DNA of 64,000 bases from Deinandra increscens subsp. villosa (Eukaryota; Streptophyta; Magnoliopsida; Asterales; Asteraceae). The DNA is taken from assembly GCA_039602395.1 (NCBI GenBank), contig JBCNJP010000008.1, positions 19,111,867-19,175,866 on the forward strand, in the 5' to 3' direction. Position numbers and translations under genes: made by a program. Below, one piece after another: positions 21,755-33,715 of the stretch; position 1 is the first letter of the stretch, and each line of letters begins with the position of its first letter. The notes under the pieces are model-generated. The model worked only from the letters and a program-made list of their open reading frames with translations, had not been told where the DNA came from and did not search any database.

Positions 21755-22388
21755 TGTTGGAACTTTTAATAAGTATGACTGACGCCATCAAATCTATTCT
21801 CGAATAATTCAGTTGAAGAATCCATTGTGATTTGATTCAGAGACGCGGGTTGTGATGCTCGAGGCTTGCAGGTTTGGACCGAAGACGTTTTCTTGAAAAG
21901 TCAACTGTTCGAGTCAACGGTCAACGTAAAAGTCAACGGAAGATCGGTTCGAGCGAGTCAAGCTTCATATTAATTAAATCATCTTTGATTTAATTAATAA
22001 TAATTATGTCATTTGTTTATTTGTATTTGCTCATTTATTTGTGTTTTACTAGTTAGTGGGCTAGTGAGCACATGGGCTCTCTATAAATAGGAAGGGATAG
22101 CTTCATTAGAAAATGAGAATAAGGAATGAATAATGAGTAATGTGAGCTATCATTTCTAGAGAGAGAGTCACACATTGGGTTTGAGCTCAACCCAATGTGA
22201 CCATGGATTTCCAATGACGAGTTTGTAATCATTCGGTTCGTTGTAATCATTAAACAATAATCAATGAATCGTTTGATTTTATCATTTCTTGTCATTTATT
22301 ATCTTTGATTCTCACCATCCCGTCTCCTTCCATCTCACCTTTGTTCTTGCTCAAGATCGGGATTCTTGATGTGAAATCGGTCCTGACA
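21755..22388 (+). repeat. 3' LTR of F (634 bp)
   Basis: Same ends as the 5' LTR (TGTTGGAAC...GTCCTGACA); preceded by a polypurine tract and followed by target duplication TTATC. Confidence 0.92.
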
Positions 22389-22393
22389 TTATC

Positions 22394-24937
22394 ATAGTTG
22401 GAAGAAATGATTTGAATCATACATTTTTTTTCAAGATGTTGACTATTGGATTCTGATTGAAAAGGAGTGTGAGTATCCAATGCTAAGTGCTAGAAAGCCA
22501 AAGATGATAAGTGATTTTGATTCAGAAGAAAGAAAACTTTTTGCAAGAGAGAAAAAAACTTACAGTTTTCTTACAATGGTGTTGCCTAAAGATTTTATGC
22601 ATCAATTTAAGAATTATACAACTTCTAAGGAATTGTGGGATGCTATTGCAGAGAGGTGTGAGGGTAATGAGCGTTATAAAAAGATCCGAAAGAAAGTTTT
22701 GAAGAAGGAATTTGATAATTTTGGACATTGTGAGAATGATAAAGTGTCGGACTTGATCGTAAGGTTTTCATATTTAATAAATGAACTTGAGATTGTGCAA
22801 GTTGAAAAGGAGAATGATGAGTTAAAAGAGAAGTTTCTGGAAGCTTTACCTGATAAATAGGAAATTTACGTTATGATGTTAACTAATGATCCAAGTTACT
22901 CAAGTTGGACATTCAATCAATTGACAAGCAAATTACAAGCTCGTGAAATGGGAATGATTGTGAAAAAGTTAGCAAGTCCTTCTGTTCAAAATCCTAAATT
23001 GTACTTTGGAGAAAATTCTGCTACTATGAATGCTAAAGCTAAGTCAAGTGTTAGCTCAATTCTAAATCCTGCTCCAACAGCTTTTCTTGCTGGGAAGTGT
23101 GACAATTCTGGCTATTCTTCGGGTTATAGTTTTACTATTCCTAATAAATCATCAACCAATTCTATTCCTGCTAAAACCACTGCATATCTAGCTACATTGA
23201 TATATGCTTTCATATGATCTTCTTCTGGGTCAATATTTAGTCAAATTGGTAAAGCTGGTTTGTTTGGAGATAACTTAGATCAGTTGGATGATGATTAGTT
23301 GAATAAGTCAGATTTGGATTGGCAGTTTGCTATGATAATTGAAAGAGGAAGAGGATTTATGAAAAAACATGGAAAGAAATATATTATTCAAGGAGAAAAA
23401 CTTGGTTTGGATAAGTCAAAGCTTAAATGTTTCAAATGTTCCAAATTCGGACATTTTGCTCGTGAGTGCAACCAATCTTCATTTGAGAAGTCTAATTCGG
23501 ATAAAATAGCTATGATGGCTCAAAAATATTTTCATGATTGGGCACAAAATTTTGAGTATAATATTCTAGATGAATCTGCTTTTGTCTGTTATTCTCAAGC
23601 AAATGATACTCGAATGGAAACTATGTCTAAACCTAGTTTAACTGGTGGTTCACATATAGCGTTGATGGCAAATGTGAAAGTTGAAACAAGTGATTTTTAT
23701 TCTGAAGTAAGTGGTTATAAATCTACTTGAGAATTCTTTTCACAAAAGGATAGAAAGATTCGAGAATTGGTTAAAGAAAAAGAAGTGTCGATTGTTGAAT
23801 GCAAAAAGAAGGAAGAAGAGTTAGAAAGTTACAAAATGAAACGTGAAGATTCTGATGAGAGTTTCAAGACAAATGAGAAGTTAATCAAAGAAAAGAGCTT
23901 GTTGATGGAAGAGTTTGTAGAATTTCAAAAAAGATTTAAAGGGATGTGTGTTGAAGATAAGGAACAGATTTTGAAACTGCAAAATAAAAATGCAGAATTG
24001 GTCAAGAATGCTAAGAAATGGGAGAACGAAGCAATGGAAGTAACATAAGATTTTGATGCGTTGTTTAGCAAGTCAAAAGCAAAATTGGATTCGCTTCAGA
24101 AATGTTATGATGAACTTCAGAAAGTTCATGATGAAGTTACTGTTATGGAAGAACAACATCAAGTGGCACATTCCAAATTACAAGATAAAGTCACAAGCTT
24201 GACGAAAGAAAACAAGTTGTTGACAAGGAATGTAGACATTTATAAGGGATATGTGGATAAAATTACATAAGAAGTGTATGATGCACATAATAATATGAGA
24301 AGAGAAACGTTTTTGTTCAACAGAGCTTCAGAACAGTTAATCGATTCAGAAAAAGCTTTAGGAGATGCTCAGTAGATATTAGATTTAAATGTTGAGGTTT
24401 TGGATCTTAACAAGCAATCTGAAGAATGCACATTCTTTCACAAGTTATTTGTGCAAAGATGATAATTTCAAGAAAGTTTTTGGAGGAGAAGAGTACAATC
24501 AGATTCCACATCTATTTATTCAAACTGATCCTTTGGCTGATGTTAGATCTTCTGATGCAAATGGAGATTATTCTGAATTTGCTACTAAAAAACCTGAAAA
24601 GAAGAAATCCAACTCATCTATCAAGAAGATGGAAAATAAGACAAATGGTGATAATACATCGGTCAAATTTGTGTCTCATGGAACTGTTTTAGATGATGAA
24701 ACGATTTCTGTTGAAAAGATTGTTGAGAAAGATGAGAAGAAAGTATTCGAAGAAAAAGTTGTTGCTGAGTTAGTTCAAGCAAACAACTTAACGGGAATTA
24801 AAGCTAAATTTACTCAAGTTGCTCAAGCTGGTTCTTCTAAGTCTCAAGTTGAATTGTTAAAGCTACTGGGTTACAAGCATTCAAGTCTAGGTAGTGAAAT
24901 TAATAAAGTTGAGAAGAAAGACAAAAAGAATATGTGA
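22394..24937 (+). pseudogene. Copia gag of element E2, second part
   Basis: Resumes the gag interrupted at 18245. One frame is kept from about 22394 to 24420 with about seven nonsense codons; a frameshift follows near 24430. Domains: N-terminal gag (LPKDFMHQF, LWDAIAERCEGNERYKK), zinc knuckle CFKCSKFGHFAREC (23428-23469), then a long coiled coil and a Lys-rich tail. The second knuckle found in A, E3 and M is missing, because the ORF stops just before LTR X. No pol follows. Confidence 0.88.
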
Positions 24938-24961
24938 AAGAAGATTTGCCACGGGGGAGTT

Positions 24962-25308
24962 TGTTGATACCTGCAGATGGCAAGATGCTGGATCAGACAA
25001 TGTTTTGAGGAATTCAAGATTTCAAGTTTTCCTGTTGGTCGAACCCTGGCTGAACTGCAGCCGAACTGCAGGTTCGGACAAGCAGTTAGAGTTTGGACAT
25101 TAGAGGTTATATATATAGGTCGATAGGTTTGATTTTGTGATTAAGCTTTCTTAGGTGTGTGTAAGTGAAAGTGTTTTCTGCTTTGAGTCTCTGTAAAGTG
25201 TTCTTGCATACCGGATGAGATTGAGTATTATATTTACACGTATTGTTCATCGTTTTGTTTACACAATGATGTCGAGCTGATCACGATCCATCCGCACCCG
25301 CTCTTTCA
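24962..25308 (+). repeat. LTR X, copy 2 (347 bp)
   Basis: From TGTTGATACCTGC to CTCTTTCA, preceded by the polypurine tract ACGGGGGAGTT (24951-24961). Ten bases longer than copy 1 because of the repeated GGCTGAACTGCAGCCGAAC segment. Confidence 0.78.
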
Positions 25309-26029
25309 CGATTTAACGATCTTTTTTCTTTTTGCATGGAACACAGTTGACTATATCATGAATACAATCACTATGTGTTAAATCACAAAGTATGATACAA
25401 AAGCATATGTGAATTATACCAGCAATTGACATGGCTTATGTGCTAAAGTAATCGAAATTGAAGTGTAGTTCAGTGTGTTATGTTCATTATGATCCCAATT
25501 TGTGATCTTTCTCGTAAAAGACAAAAATATTTTCTAATTATGTATTGCTTTTATGTTTCTTATCTGAAAAAAACCAAAAAAAATTAGGTGTGTTTTAGCA
25601 TAAACTTTGAAAAATCAAAAAGATTTTTGGTGAGTTTTGATGTAAAGTTTCAAAAAGACAAAAAGATTTTGTTTCTTATTTGTTTTCAACCAATCGATAA
25701 CTGATACGAAATCGTAATCCAAAATCTATATCTTGGATTCTCAAAGAGAAGTTTTGCGCCAAGATTAAATTAATTTTTGATAAATCAAAAAGAGAAACCA
25801 AACTTTTGTCTTCTAAAGTTGCATGTTATATTGTCAAGACTCTATCATGGTGAAAAGGGGAGATTGAAATTATCTTTTACAAATGGATTCAATTGATCAA
25901 GTCCTGATCCAGCCATGCAAGCTTTATTTCTAACAAGAGAATTCAAGTTAAAGATCTGATGCAATAATGTTTAAGATTTAAGACTAGAGTTTTAGTTAGA
26001 ATAGATACATCACACATTAAGGGGGAGTC
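25309..26029 (+). other. Conserved 3' noncoding region of Copia element Y, copy 2
   Basis: About 96% identical by eye to 4907-5629, including the LTR X junction on its left and LTR Y on its right. No ORF. Confidence 0.8.
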
Positions 26030-26385
26030 TGTTAGAGCATAATACTATTCTATAGTGTGTCTCGTGTGTTGTATCTCATTGAAGCTAGATTGTGAGTCTT
26101 GGTCAGCGAAGCAAGCCAAGAACTAGTGGTTCATGGGCAACAAACCATTTGTTCGCTGGCAGCTTGGTTCTCCGAACAGTCATACACTATAAATAGTGTT
26201 GACCTATTTAGATAGAGTGAGCTTCTTCACTTTTGTCGATTATGTATGTGTTTGTGCTAATGAGAGAAACCAGAGAGTTATCTTTGTAATCTTCGAGTGA
26301 TTAATTTGACAAACTCTTATTTACCTTCTTGTTTCACTAGAATTGATTGATTCACCAGTAGTAAAGATCCATCCCTAGACTTACA
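26030..26385 (+). repeat. LTR Y, copy 2 (356 bp)
   Basis: Same length and ends as 5630-5985. Polypurine tract AAGGGGGAGTC precedes it; TATA box CTATAAATAG at about 26186-26195. Confidence 0.82.
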
Positions 26386-26452
26386 GATTTCATCTCAGCA
26401 TTCATGGCTTCTAACCATTTCTCAGATTCTGGATCTGGGACAACAAATTTGT
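26386..26452 (-). pseudogene. Copia element G fragment, left piece of copy 2
   Basis: Matches 5986-6055 on the minus strand (reverse transcriptase lead-in, MNAE...SEKWLEA). It is split by E3, whose target duplication TTTGT lies at 26448-26452 and 47511-47515, and continues at 47511-47600. Confidence 0.8.
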
Positions 26453-26801
26453 TGTTGATACCTGATATGTTGCGTCGTGTGAAGTATCAACCAAGATCAA
26501 GATTAAGTCAAACTAGGTCTGGCCGATCTAGGTCCGAACCTGAAGTTCGGACTGGCCGAACCTGAGGTTCGGCCGAAGCTCGGCCAGCTGGGTATAAGTA
26601 TACGTTTGTTCTTTGTAACAGTTAGCTCTGGGTGTGCAATTTCTGTTAAGTGTGTGTTTCTGAGTGTGTATTCTCTGTGTCTATTTCTGAGTGATTATTG
26701 ATTGTAATTGTTCTTCATTAATCAATAAATCAATCGGTTAATTACGTTTCGATGTCCGATTAACTAGATTGAATAGACGATCCGATGCTCACGCATTTTC
26801 A
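26453..26801 (+). repeat. 5' LTR of E3
   Basis: From TGTTGATACCTGATATG to CGCATTTTCA. A TATA-like box (GTATAAGTATA, 26594-26604) follows the inverted words CCGAACCTGAAGTTCGG and CCGAACCTGAGGTTCGG. Confidence 0.95.
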
Positions 26802-26803
26802 AG

Positions 26804-26815
26804 TGGTATGAAAGC
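26804..26815 (+). other. Primer binding site of E3, mutated
   Basis: TGGTATGAAAGC at the usual position, two changes from TGGTATCAGAGC. Confidence 0.8.
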
Positions 26816-27019
26816 TTTCTGGTTCACTCTACTGATCTGTGGTTGCTATTTCCGGATTTTTGAAGCGTTTTTGAAGTTTCACGAGTTTGCTTTTGTGTTT
26901 TTCATCATTTCTATCGGGTATTTGGTGTCAAATCTGTTTCTAAACCACTTTCTATCGGTTTTACTGTTTCATAGTAACGAGATTTGTCAAAATCAGTCCA
27001 TTTTCGCGTGTTTTCGGAA

Positions 27020-27275
27020 AATGTGTTCGAAGTTCGGAGTTCTCTATTCAGGCTCAGAGTAACTGCTCCGAACTTGAAGTTCGGTCCTCGTTCGGTGTGT
27101 CTTTGGTGGGAGTTCGGACTTGTATCGGTGAGCTTTAGGTCTAAGTTCGGAGTTTTTCTTGGTTCGGAGGCAGATCGGAGTTATTTTGAGGTTCGGACTT
27201 TTGTTCTTGTTTCGGAGTTCGTTCGGACAGAGTTCGGACTATAGTTTTAGGTTCGGAGCAAGTTCGGAGGATAGA
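27020..27275 (+). repeat. Leader array of GTTCGG words (E3)
   Basis: About 17 copies of GTTCGGA-like words before the gag start, matching the palindromic words in the E3 LTR. Confidence 0.85.
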
Positions 27276-27295
27276 TTTCTGAAAATCTTTCAAAC

Positions 27296-28616
27296 ATGTC
27301 GGAATTTCAAGCTTTTGCCGCTATGCAAAGCGCGATATAAACTATGCTAAACTTTGATAATGAAATTGGAACAAGTCCAAAAGTTCCCAAATTATTGAAG
27401 CTTGAAGATTATCAAAATTGGAAGAAACGATTTTCGGCTTACATAAGCACGAATGATATTGATTTATGGATTCCAATTCGAAAGTTGTATGAACGACCAA
27501 TGGAAGATGGAGATCTTAAAGAAATTCAAGACTTCGACGGTGATGAAAGAAAAAAGTTATGAGCTAGAAAAGAAAGTTTATGGTTATCTTACTATGGCTT
27601 TACCTACTGAATTGCTTCATCAATTTAGCACTTGCAAGAAATCTAAGCAATTGTGGGATGCCTTATTCGCAAGATGTTAAGGAAATGCTGATTATAAGAA
27701 GAGTCGAAAGAAAGTCTTGAACAAAGAATTTGATAACTTTCAAAATTATGACAATGAAAACATTACTGCTCTAGTTTCAAGATTTTCACATTTGATTAGT
27801 GAATTGAAGGTTGTTGGAATTGAAAAATCTGATGCGGATTTAAAGGAAAAGATCATGGAAGCATTACCTGAAAAGTGGGAAAATTATGTTTTGTTACTCA
27901 CTCATGACAAGGATTATTCTGCAATGACATTTCATGAGCTTACTGGAAAACTTCATGCTCGAGAAATGGAAATGTTAAACTCAAAGAAGTCAACCGCTAC
28001 CTTGCAAAATCCTGAATTGTATCATGGTGAAAATAGTGCAAGCATGAGTGCAAAGTCTAAGCCAAATCAGAATACAGCACCAAGTGTTGCTTTTATAGCT
28101 GGAGCTTCAGGAAATTCTGATAATAATTCTTCAAGAGGTTGCAATTTCACAATTCCAAATTTTTCAAGTCAAAATGCTTTTTCAGCGGAATCAACAGATG
28201 ATTGTGCCAAAATGATTTCTGCGTTGATTTCATCATCCTTTGGATTGATTCTCAAAAATGTTGCTGATGCAAAGTTAACCAGTGAGGATCTTGATGCTCT
28301 TGATGATGATCACCTACCGAATTGGATGTATCTTGGCAATATGCTATGTTGTGTCAAAGATCTAAAAGATTCTTTAAGAAGCATGGAAGGAATATTTCTG
28401 GTGATAAGTTGGGTTTTGACAAGTCCAAATTAAAGTGTTATAAATGTTCACAACTTGGACATTTTGCTAAAGATTGTCATCAGGCACATGCAAATAAGTC
28501 TGTTGTTCCTGTATCACCAAAGCCTGGTTTTACTCAACCATCTACTAGTAACACAAGCAAGACCACAACTTTGATTGCTCAAAATGATGGTGTATATGAT
28601 TGGGGTCAACAGTTTG
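27296..28616 (+). pseudogene. Copia gag of E3, first part
   Basis: ATG at 27296 (MSEFQAFAAMQSAI, then a stop, then NFDNEIGTSPKVPKLLKLEDY). Frameshifts near 27545 and 28320 and a stop at 27678 break it. It contains the N-terminal gag domain (ALPTELLHQF, FDNFQNYDNENITALVSRFS) and zinc knuckle 1 (CYKCSQLGHFAKDC, 28436-28477). K interrupts it in WGQQF; it resumes at 31154. Confidence 0.9.
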
Positions 28617-29969
28617 TGTCACACCCCCAAATTACCACTAACGGAGTTTATACCGTTAAGGGGCGCGACTAGACCAGGATCCACAACCATAGTTACAAAT
28701 ACTAAACGAATCAGGGTTAGTTCAAACACAAGTTATAAATCAAAGTCTTTAATTACATACGCAGCGGAAAAATAATATTTGTCTCAGCACTAACCACGTG
28801 CTTTACATAAACTTTGTTTTAAATTCCCAAATAGTTCAATTAAAATAAAGGTCTTCACGTGCCATGCCAACCTGCTCCGGATACTCCTTAGCGATCTGCA
28901 AAAGTTTAAACCACGCAAGTGTCAACCTAACAGTTGGTGAGTTCACAGTGGGCTTGTCATGCATTGGCCCGGTCTCATAATCATAATTCATGTCAAGATA
29001 TACTTACAAAATATTCATTTGTGAAAAAGCAATGCTCGTATTTAATTCTCAGTTTATAAATGGTTTGTCCGTGACCACGTCATCGGGTATGTACTAGTTC
29101 CGTAAAGTTAAAGGACTCAACCGATATCGCGGGTAGCTAATCCGTTGTTCCATGCTCTAAGGAAGTTTGTACCAAAGCTGACTTATTTTGTGGGGGCCGA
29201 GCCATCCCGTACGGTGCGGACCTAGTCATCGCGGTTTCTGCCTCCCCCGTGTCCTCTCGGGATCACGGTCAAATAGGCTGATATTGTTCCTCCGTGCACT
29301 TCCCGTGCCACGGGGCGGAGTTTGTCAAACTCCAGTAGATCTACCCAACATCCCCTCGCTTTCACAAATTAATGGCACAATTAAGTTGAGGACTTTTAAG
29401 TTATAAGGCATCCTTAGAAAACATGTGATATCATATGGTTTAGACTTTAACCTACACTAGCCATATTAAAATGTTTTCAGTTTTGTTTCAAAAAGCGATT
29501 TGATCAGAGTTCACAAGTGTTCCCATAAAACACTTCAGTTCATCAAGTGGGTGCCGAGCATCCCGAGTTCTCAAGTTTATCAGTGAGGTGCCTAGCACTC
29601 TCGAGTTTGTCAGCATTGTTTTTCGTTAAATTGTTCGGTGTGGCCCAACGGACTCACGGTAAGCGGGTTAGTGACACTCACCTTTGGTTGCACTGCTACT
29701 CTTCAAGTAATCCAAGTATTGTTGTTTAACGAAGACCTAGAACACGTTTAGGTCTTAGGTATTAGTTTCGTGTCTAATCTTTACTTAACGTCACTATGGC
29801 CCATAACATAGCACGTTGCAACTATGACTCGACATACCGACACACGACACCAATGGTTGATCATAAACAAGGGTTCATGTGAATCAGATTCACGCATGTT
29901 TCATCATGGTATAATCATGTAAGTCATGGCATAACACTTAAGCAAATTTCACAAGTTTGGTTTTTAGGT

Positions 29970-30290
29970 CAGGTCTTAGTTTCGCTAGCATAGTTTCGCT
30001 AGGCAGTTTCGCTAGGTGCACGGGCAGCACTTTCGCTAGGCAATGCCCGGTAACACAGTTTCGCTAGGCTAGTTTCGCCCGAAACTGCTGACGCAGTTTC
30101 GCTAGCCTAGTTTCGCAGGGAAACTGGTTTGAACTTTCGTTCAGGTATTTCGCTCGATAGTTTCGCTCGAGCTGGTCTGGTCTGGTTCCCGGCGACACTA
30201 TAGTTTCGCTGGTCAGTGTCGCTGGAAGGAGATATAATTTCGCTACTTAGTTTCGCCCAGAGAACACACAGTTTCGCTGGTCGCGAAAAA
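29970..30290 (-). repeat. TTTCGCT array in K
   Basis: Roughly 16 copies of (A)GTTTCGCT or TTTCGCC, in sense AGCGAAAC, about 500-800 bases downstream of the K TATA box. Stretches such as GTGCACGGGCAG, ACACAGTTTCGCTAG and CTGGTTTGAACTTTCGTTCA also occur in the M leader near 45080-45175. Confidence 0.85.
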
Positions 30291-30773
30291 CATACGGATT
30301 TGCCTAAAAATCAACCTAACAGCTTCTGATCATACATGCAATTCATTATCTATCATTCCTAGGCATTTACCAACATAAATCAAGCAGCTTTAACAAGTTT
30401 AACATGCATTTTGATCATCAAATCTCTAAAATAGGTTCAAAACCCTAAAGTGACCTAAATTGCATAAATCTCTAACATGGATGGATTTCACACGTAAAGT
30501 TATCAACTTTAGTACAGATCTAGCATCCTAAAGCATATAGACAGAAGATCAAGCAATTACATGAAGATTTGAGCATGCTTTAAGAAGAAAACATATAGAA
30601 AAGCATAAAACATAGTTTTTGGGACTCACGGTTCGATCCCCTAGCTTGGTAGATGATGGTTTGGGGCTGAGGTCTCGGTTTCTTGATGGTTTTCTCGGCT
30701 GACCAGTTTCCAGAGAATAGTGTGTGTGTTTGTGATGAAATGAGGCAAATGGAGAAACTAGGGTTTATTAGGT

Positions 30774-30908
30774 TTATTTATATCAGGGGCTAGTTTCGCT
30801 GGCAGTTTCGCTGGCCAGGCGAAACTAGCTCCGGTCACGAGTGCATTAATCAGTCTAGCCTGCTACCGGGCGAATCTGTAGTTTCGCTCGGTAGTTTCGC
30901 TGACTACC
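30774..30908 (-). promoter_or_regulatory. K promoter module: TATA box and TTTCGCT palindromes
   Basis: In sense (minus) orientation, two AGCGAAACT words three bases apart precede the TATA box by about 9 bases. An inverted GTTTCGCC word lies upstream and a second pair (AGCGAAACTACCGAGCG) about 50 bases further. The arrangement is nearly identical to the M LTR at 33986-34112. Confidence 0.75.
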
Positions 30909-31153
30909 AAATTTAGGCAATTTTCACATAATCAAGTATTTACAATTAATCATGCTATTCACAATAATAAGTCATGTATTTAAATCACATTGCTCGTAAA
31001 GACAATCAATGATGAACACATAACACATATGGACGGGTTCGGTGATCAACCAAAGGTCGTGGACGTATTCGGCCTAGTTATGCATTAGCTACTTATAACG
31101 TAACTAACGGGTTTGTCTAACGGAAGTTAACCTTGAAATTCTCGGGTGTCACA

Positions 31154-33125
31154 GTTTGGGTATGATTCATCTGCGTTGATAGTTACTCATGATCAACAAG
31201 AAGATTTTTGTTCAGAAACTAGTTCCGATACTAGTTCAATTCCAAGTTCTTATGAATCTGCTGGAAATTTGGAGAGTCTGTTAAAAGAAAATGCTTTATT
31301 GATAAATAAAGTTCAACAACTGTCTGAGGCGTTTGATGTGATTAATTCAGAGTTGGAGATTTCTAAAGATCATGACAAGAAGTTGACATTAAAGAATGAG
31401 TATTTGACCATGGAAATCCAAACATTGAATGAGGTTTTGAAAGTTTTGAAGCAAGATAAAAAGAATGTTGAAATTTCAAAGGATAAGATTTGTGAAGAAC
31501 GGGATGAGTTGGTAACAGATGTAAAGAAATGGAAGGATGAAGCTGACGATACAGCTGCTGATTTTCAGAATTTGTTTGATAAATCAAAAGTCAAACTTGA
31601 TCTGCTTACAAAGAATGTTGAAGAGTCCACTGCTAAGATTGAAGCATATCAAGTTGACATGGGAAAGTTATTGGAGGAGAAGCGGGAGTTAGTTCGTGTA
31701 AATAAAGTTCAAGCCGCGAATTTGGAGATTCAGAAGCGCAACGAGGTTAAATTGAAGAAGGAATTACATGAGGGACTTGATAATCTGCGTTTGCAAAAGT
31801 TTGAAACTCATAAGGTGGCAAAGCGATTGATTGCTAAAGAAAAAGAATATGCTGAGGCACAACAGAAAATTTCTGATTTGAAGGTTCAGGTTCTTGATGC
31901 TAATCAATTGCTTAATAATGTTTCAAATTCTCAAGTCTTCACAAGCTTTTTAGCTAATGATGAAAATTTTGAGAAGATGTTTGATAAAACTGCTTCACCC
32001 CCTACTCATATCAAAGAAGCTGTCAAAGAAGTGAAGGAACAAATTGAAGAATTTGATTATTCAAAGGTTTCGTCATCTACTGCTGAGGATGCGAAAGTTG
32101 TGCCGAAGAAGAAGAACAGGAAGAATAAGAAGAAGAAGGAAAAGAAATCTGAAGTTTCTCCTGCACCAAAGTTTGTATCTGGATCATCATCTGCTGATAA
32201 TGAGAAGTTAGCTACTTCTAGTGACAAGATTCTTTCTCAACCTGAGTTTGATGAAGAGATTTTTTATGACCAAAAGAATGTCACTGAAGTAAAAGCTGAA
32301 TTTTCTCGATTGGCTAAGAATGGTCATTCTTCACCTGAGGAGAAAATTTCTGGAAAGCATGAAGGATTGGGTTTTCACAGGATGAAAAACAACGCTGAAA
32401 AGGTTCAAGCATCTTCATCTCCAGATTTGAAGAAATTAAAGATGAAACAAGTGAAGAAGGAAGTTTTTCAAGCTGATAAAATTCAACCCGAACGTTTTTA
32501 CAAACTCAAGGGTTCGGATCAATTATTTTCTGACAAAGAATTTCCACTTCATTGTGTTGATGCTCGGAAGATTTCTGAGGTCTTTGTGAAAGCAATCATT
32601 TCTACTGAAAGTTCTCAATCTCTAAGTCCTACGTCTAAATGGGTTCATGATCACAGGCATCAGGTATATGATTCTCATTCTGATCATGTTAGAGATATCC
32701 ATGTGTGTTCTTCGCAGGTACATCAAAGATGGGGCAAAACGACAAGAGTTTGTTATATTTGTCGTCGCCCAGGGCATATGGCAAAAGACTGTCCATCACC
32801 TGCTGATTCACCCAAAAGGTTTCATAAGAAACCAGTTTTTGGTAAATCTGTCCAAACTAAGTTCTTCGATGAACAGGGCAGAGTTTTTGATGAAGTTCAA
32901 CCTACATTTTTTCAAAAACAAAAACGTTTTGTTCCATTTGTTTCAAAAGCTCAAAATGTAGGTTCGTCATCACAGTCACCTGTGATTGCTTCATCAAGAA
33001 CTGACTTACCAAACCAACAGCAATGGAAACCTAAGGTGGTTTCTAAGCAAAAAAAAGGACACTGGTCGACCAGAAGCGATTCGCTTCGGGTCAGTTTTGG
33101 ACTAATTAGTTTCACCAGTGTGTAG
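31154..33125 (+). pseudogene. Copia gag of E3, second part: coiled coil and zinc knuckle 2
   Basis: Continues gag after K for about 655 codons without a stop. A Ser/Glu-rich start is followed by a long coiled coil (about 31270-31920; LKENALLINKVQQLSEAF, KQDKKNVEISKDKICEE), a Lys-rich segment (KKKNRKNKKKKEKK), and zinc knuckle 2 (CYICRRPGHMAKDC, 32751-32792). It ends with SLRVSFGLISFTSV. No protease or later pol domain follows. Called a pseudogene because its N-terminal part is frameshifted. Confidence 0.88.
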
Positions 33126-33715
33126 GTACTTCTAGAAGACCTATCGACGACTGCAAAGTTGTTGATGGAGGAGTATTCTGCTTAAGTTAAAATTCATGAT
33201 AAATCTTTCTAACCTGCAAATTTTCTGAATTCTAAAATTGCATTGTATTCGTGTTGATTGATCACTTTTTTTTTTCTTAAACCAAAACCCAAAAATAGAG
33301 TCATGTTTTTGTGTAAAATGAAAATACCAAAATAGTGTTTTCATTTTAAGGGGGAGAATTGTAAGTAAGGGTGAGTAATTGAGAAAAAGCATGTTATAAG
33401 GGTGAGTAATTGAGAAAAAGCATGTTATGGGGAGAAAGTGAATAAATGCCAAATATATAATGAAGGAAGGTGAATACATGCTAAATATAAAATTGTGAGA
33501 AATTGATCATTGGGAAATGATGGTACATTGGCTTACGTATCTGACTCATGGATAGAGTAGATGAAAGAGCCATAAGATCATTGTTTGATATGCTTGGTAG
33601 GCTCGGCAAATCAGAAAGTATTCAGATGTGATATATACTAAATACTAATGCTTGACCATGTGGATAACATCTTGATGCATATTTCATGACACAAAAAGAA
33701 AAGTAAGTGTGAAAT
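33126..33715 (+). other. 3' noncoding region of E3, left part
   Basis: No ORF. Starts with GTACTTCTAGAAGACC, similar to the region after gag in A (14809). An internal polypurine tract (TTAAGGGGGAGAA) lies near 33349. M is inserted at 33715/33716. Confidence 0.75.

Larger units (their letters stand above)
18246..22388 (+). mobile_element. Non-coding LTR retrotransposon F with a third, truncated LTR
   Basis: Bounded by a perfect target duplication TTATC (18241-18245 and 22389-22393). LTRs at 18246-18883 and 21755-22388. The interior has a primer site and polypurine tract but no coding capacity, so it is a non-autonomous (LARD-like) element. A further LTR copy at 19718-20332, lacking its last bases, sits in the middle of the interior and replaces some interior sequence that is continuous in F' (48225-50565). 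Confidence 0.92.
28617..31153 (-). mobile_element. K: probable solo LTR of a large LTR element
   Basis: 2537 bp between perfect target duplications GTTTG (28612-28616 and 31154-31158). Ends TGTCACACCCCC and CGGGTGTCACA on the plus strand; read on the minus strand it starts TGTGACACCCGAG, like many gypsy LTRs, so I place its sense on the minus strand. No ORF, primer site or second LTR. It contains a TATA box (sense TATAAATAA, plus 30774-30782), a TTTCGCT promoter module upstream of it and a TTTCGCT array downstream. The gypsy assignment is inference. Confidence 0.8.

Noticed and set aside
20634..21807. Plus-strand ORFs in F (82-101 codons)
   Set aside because: Not conserved as open frames in F' and without recognisable domains; F is noncoding.
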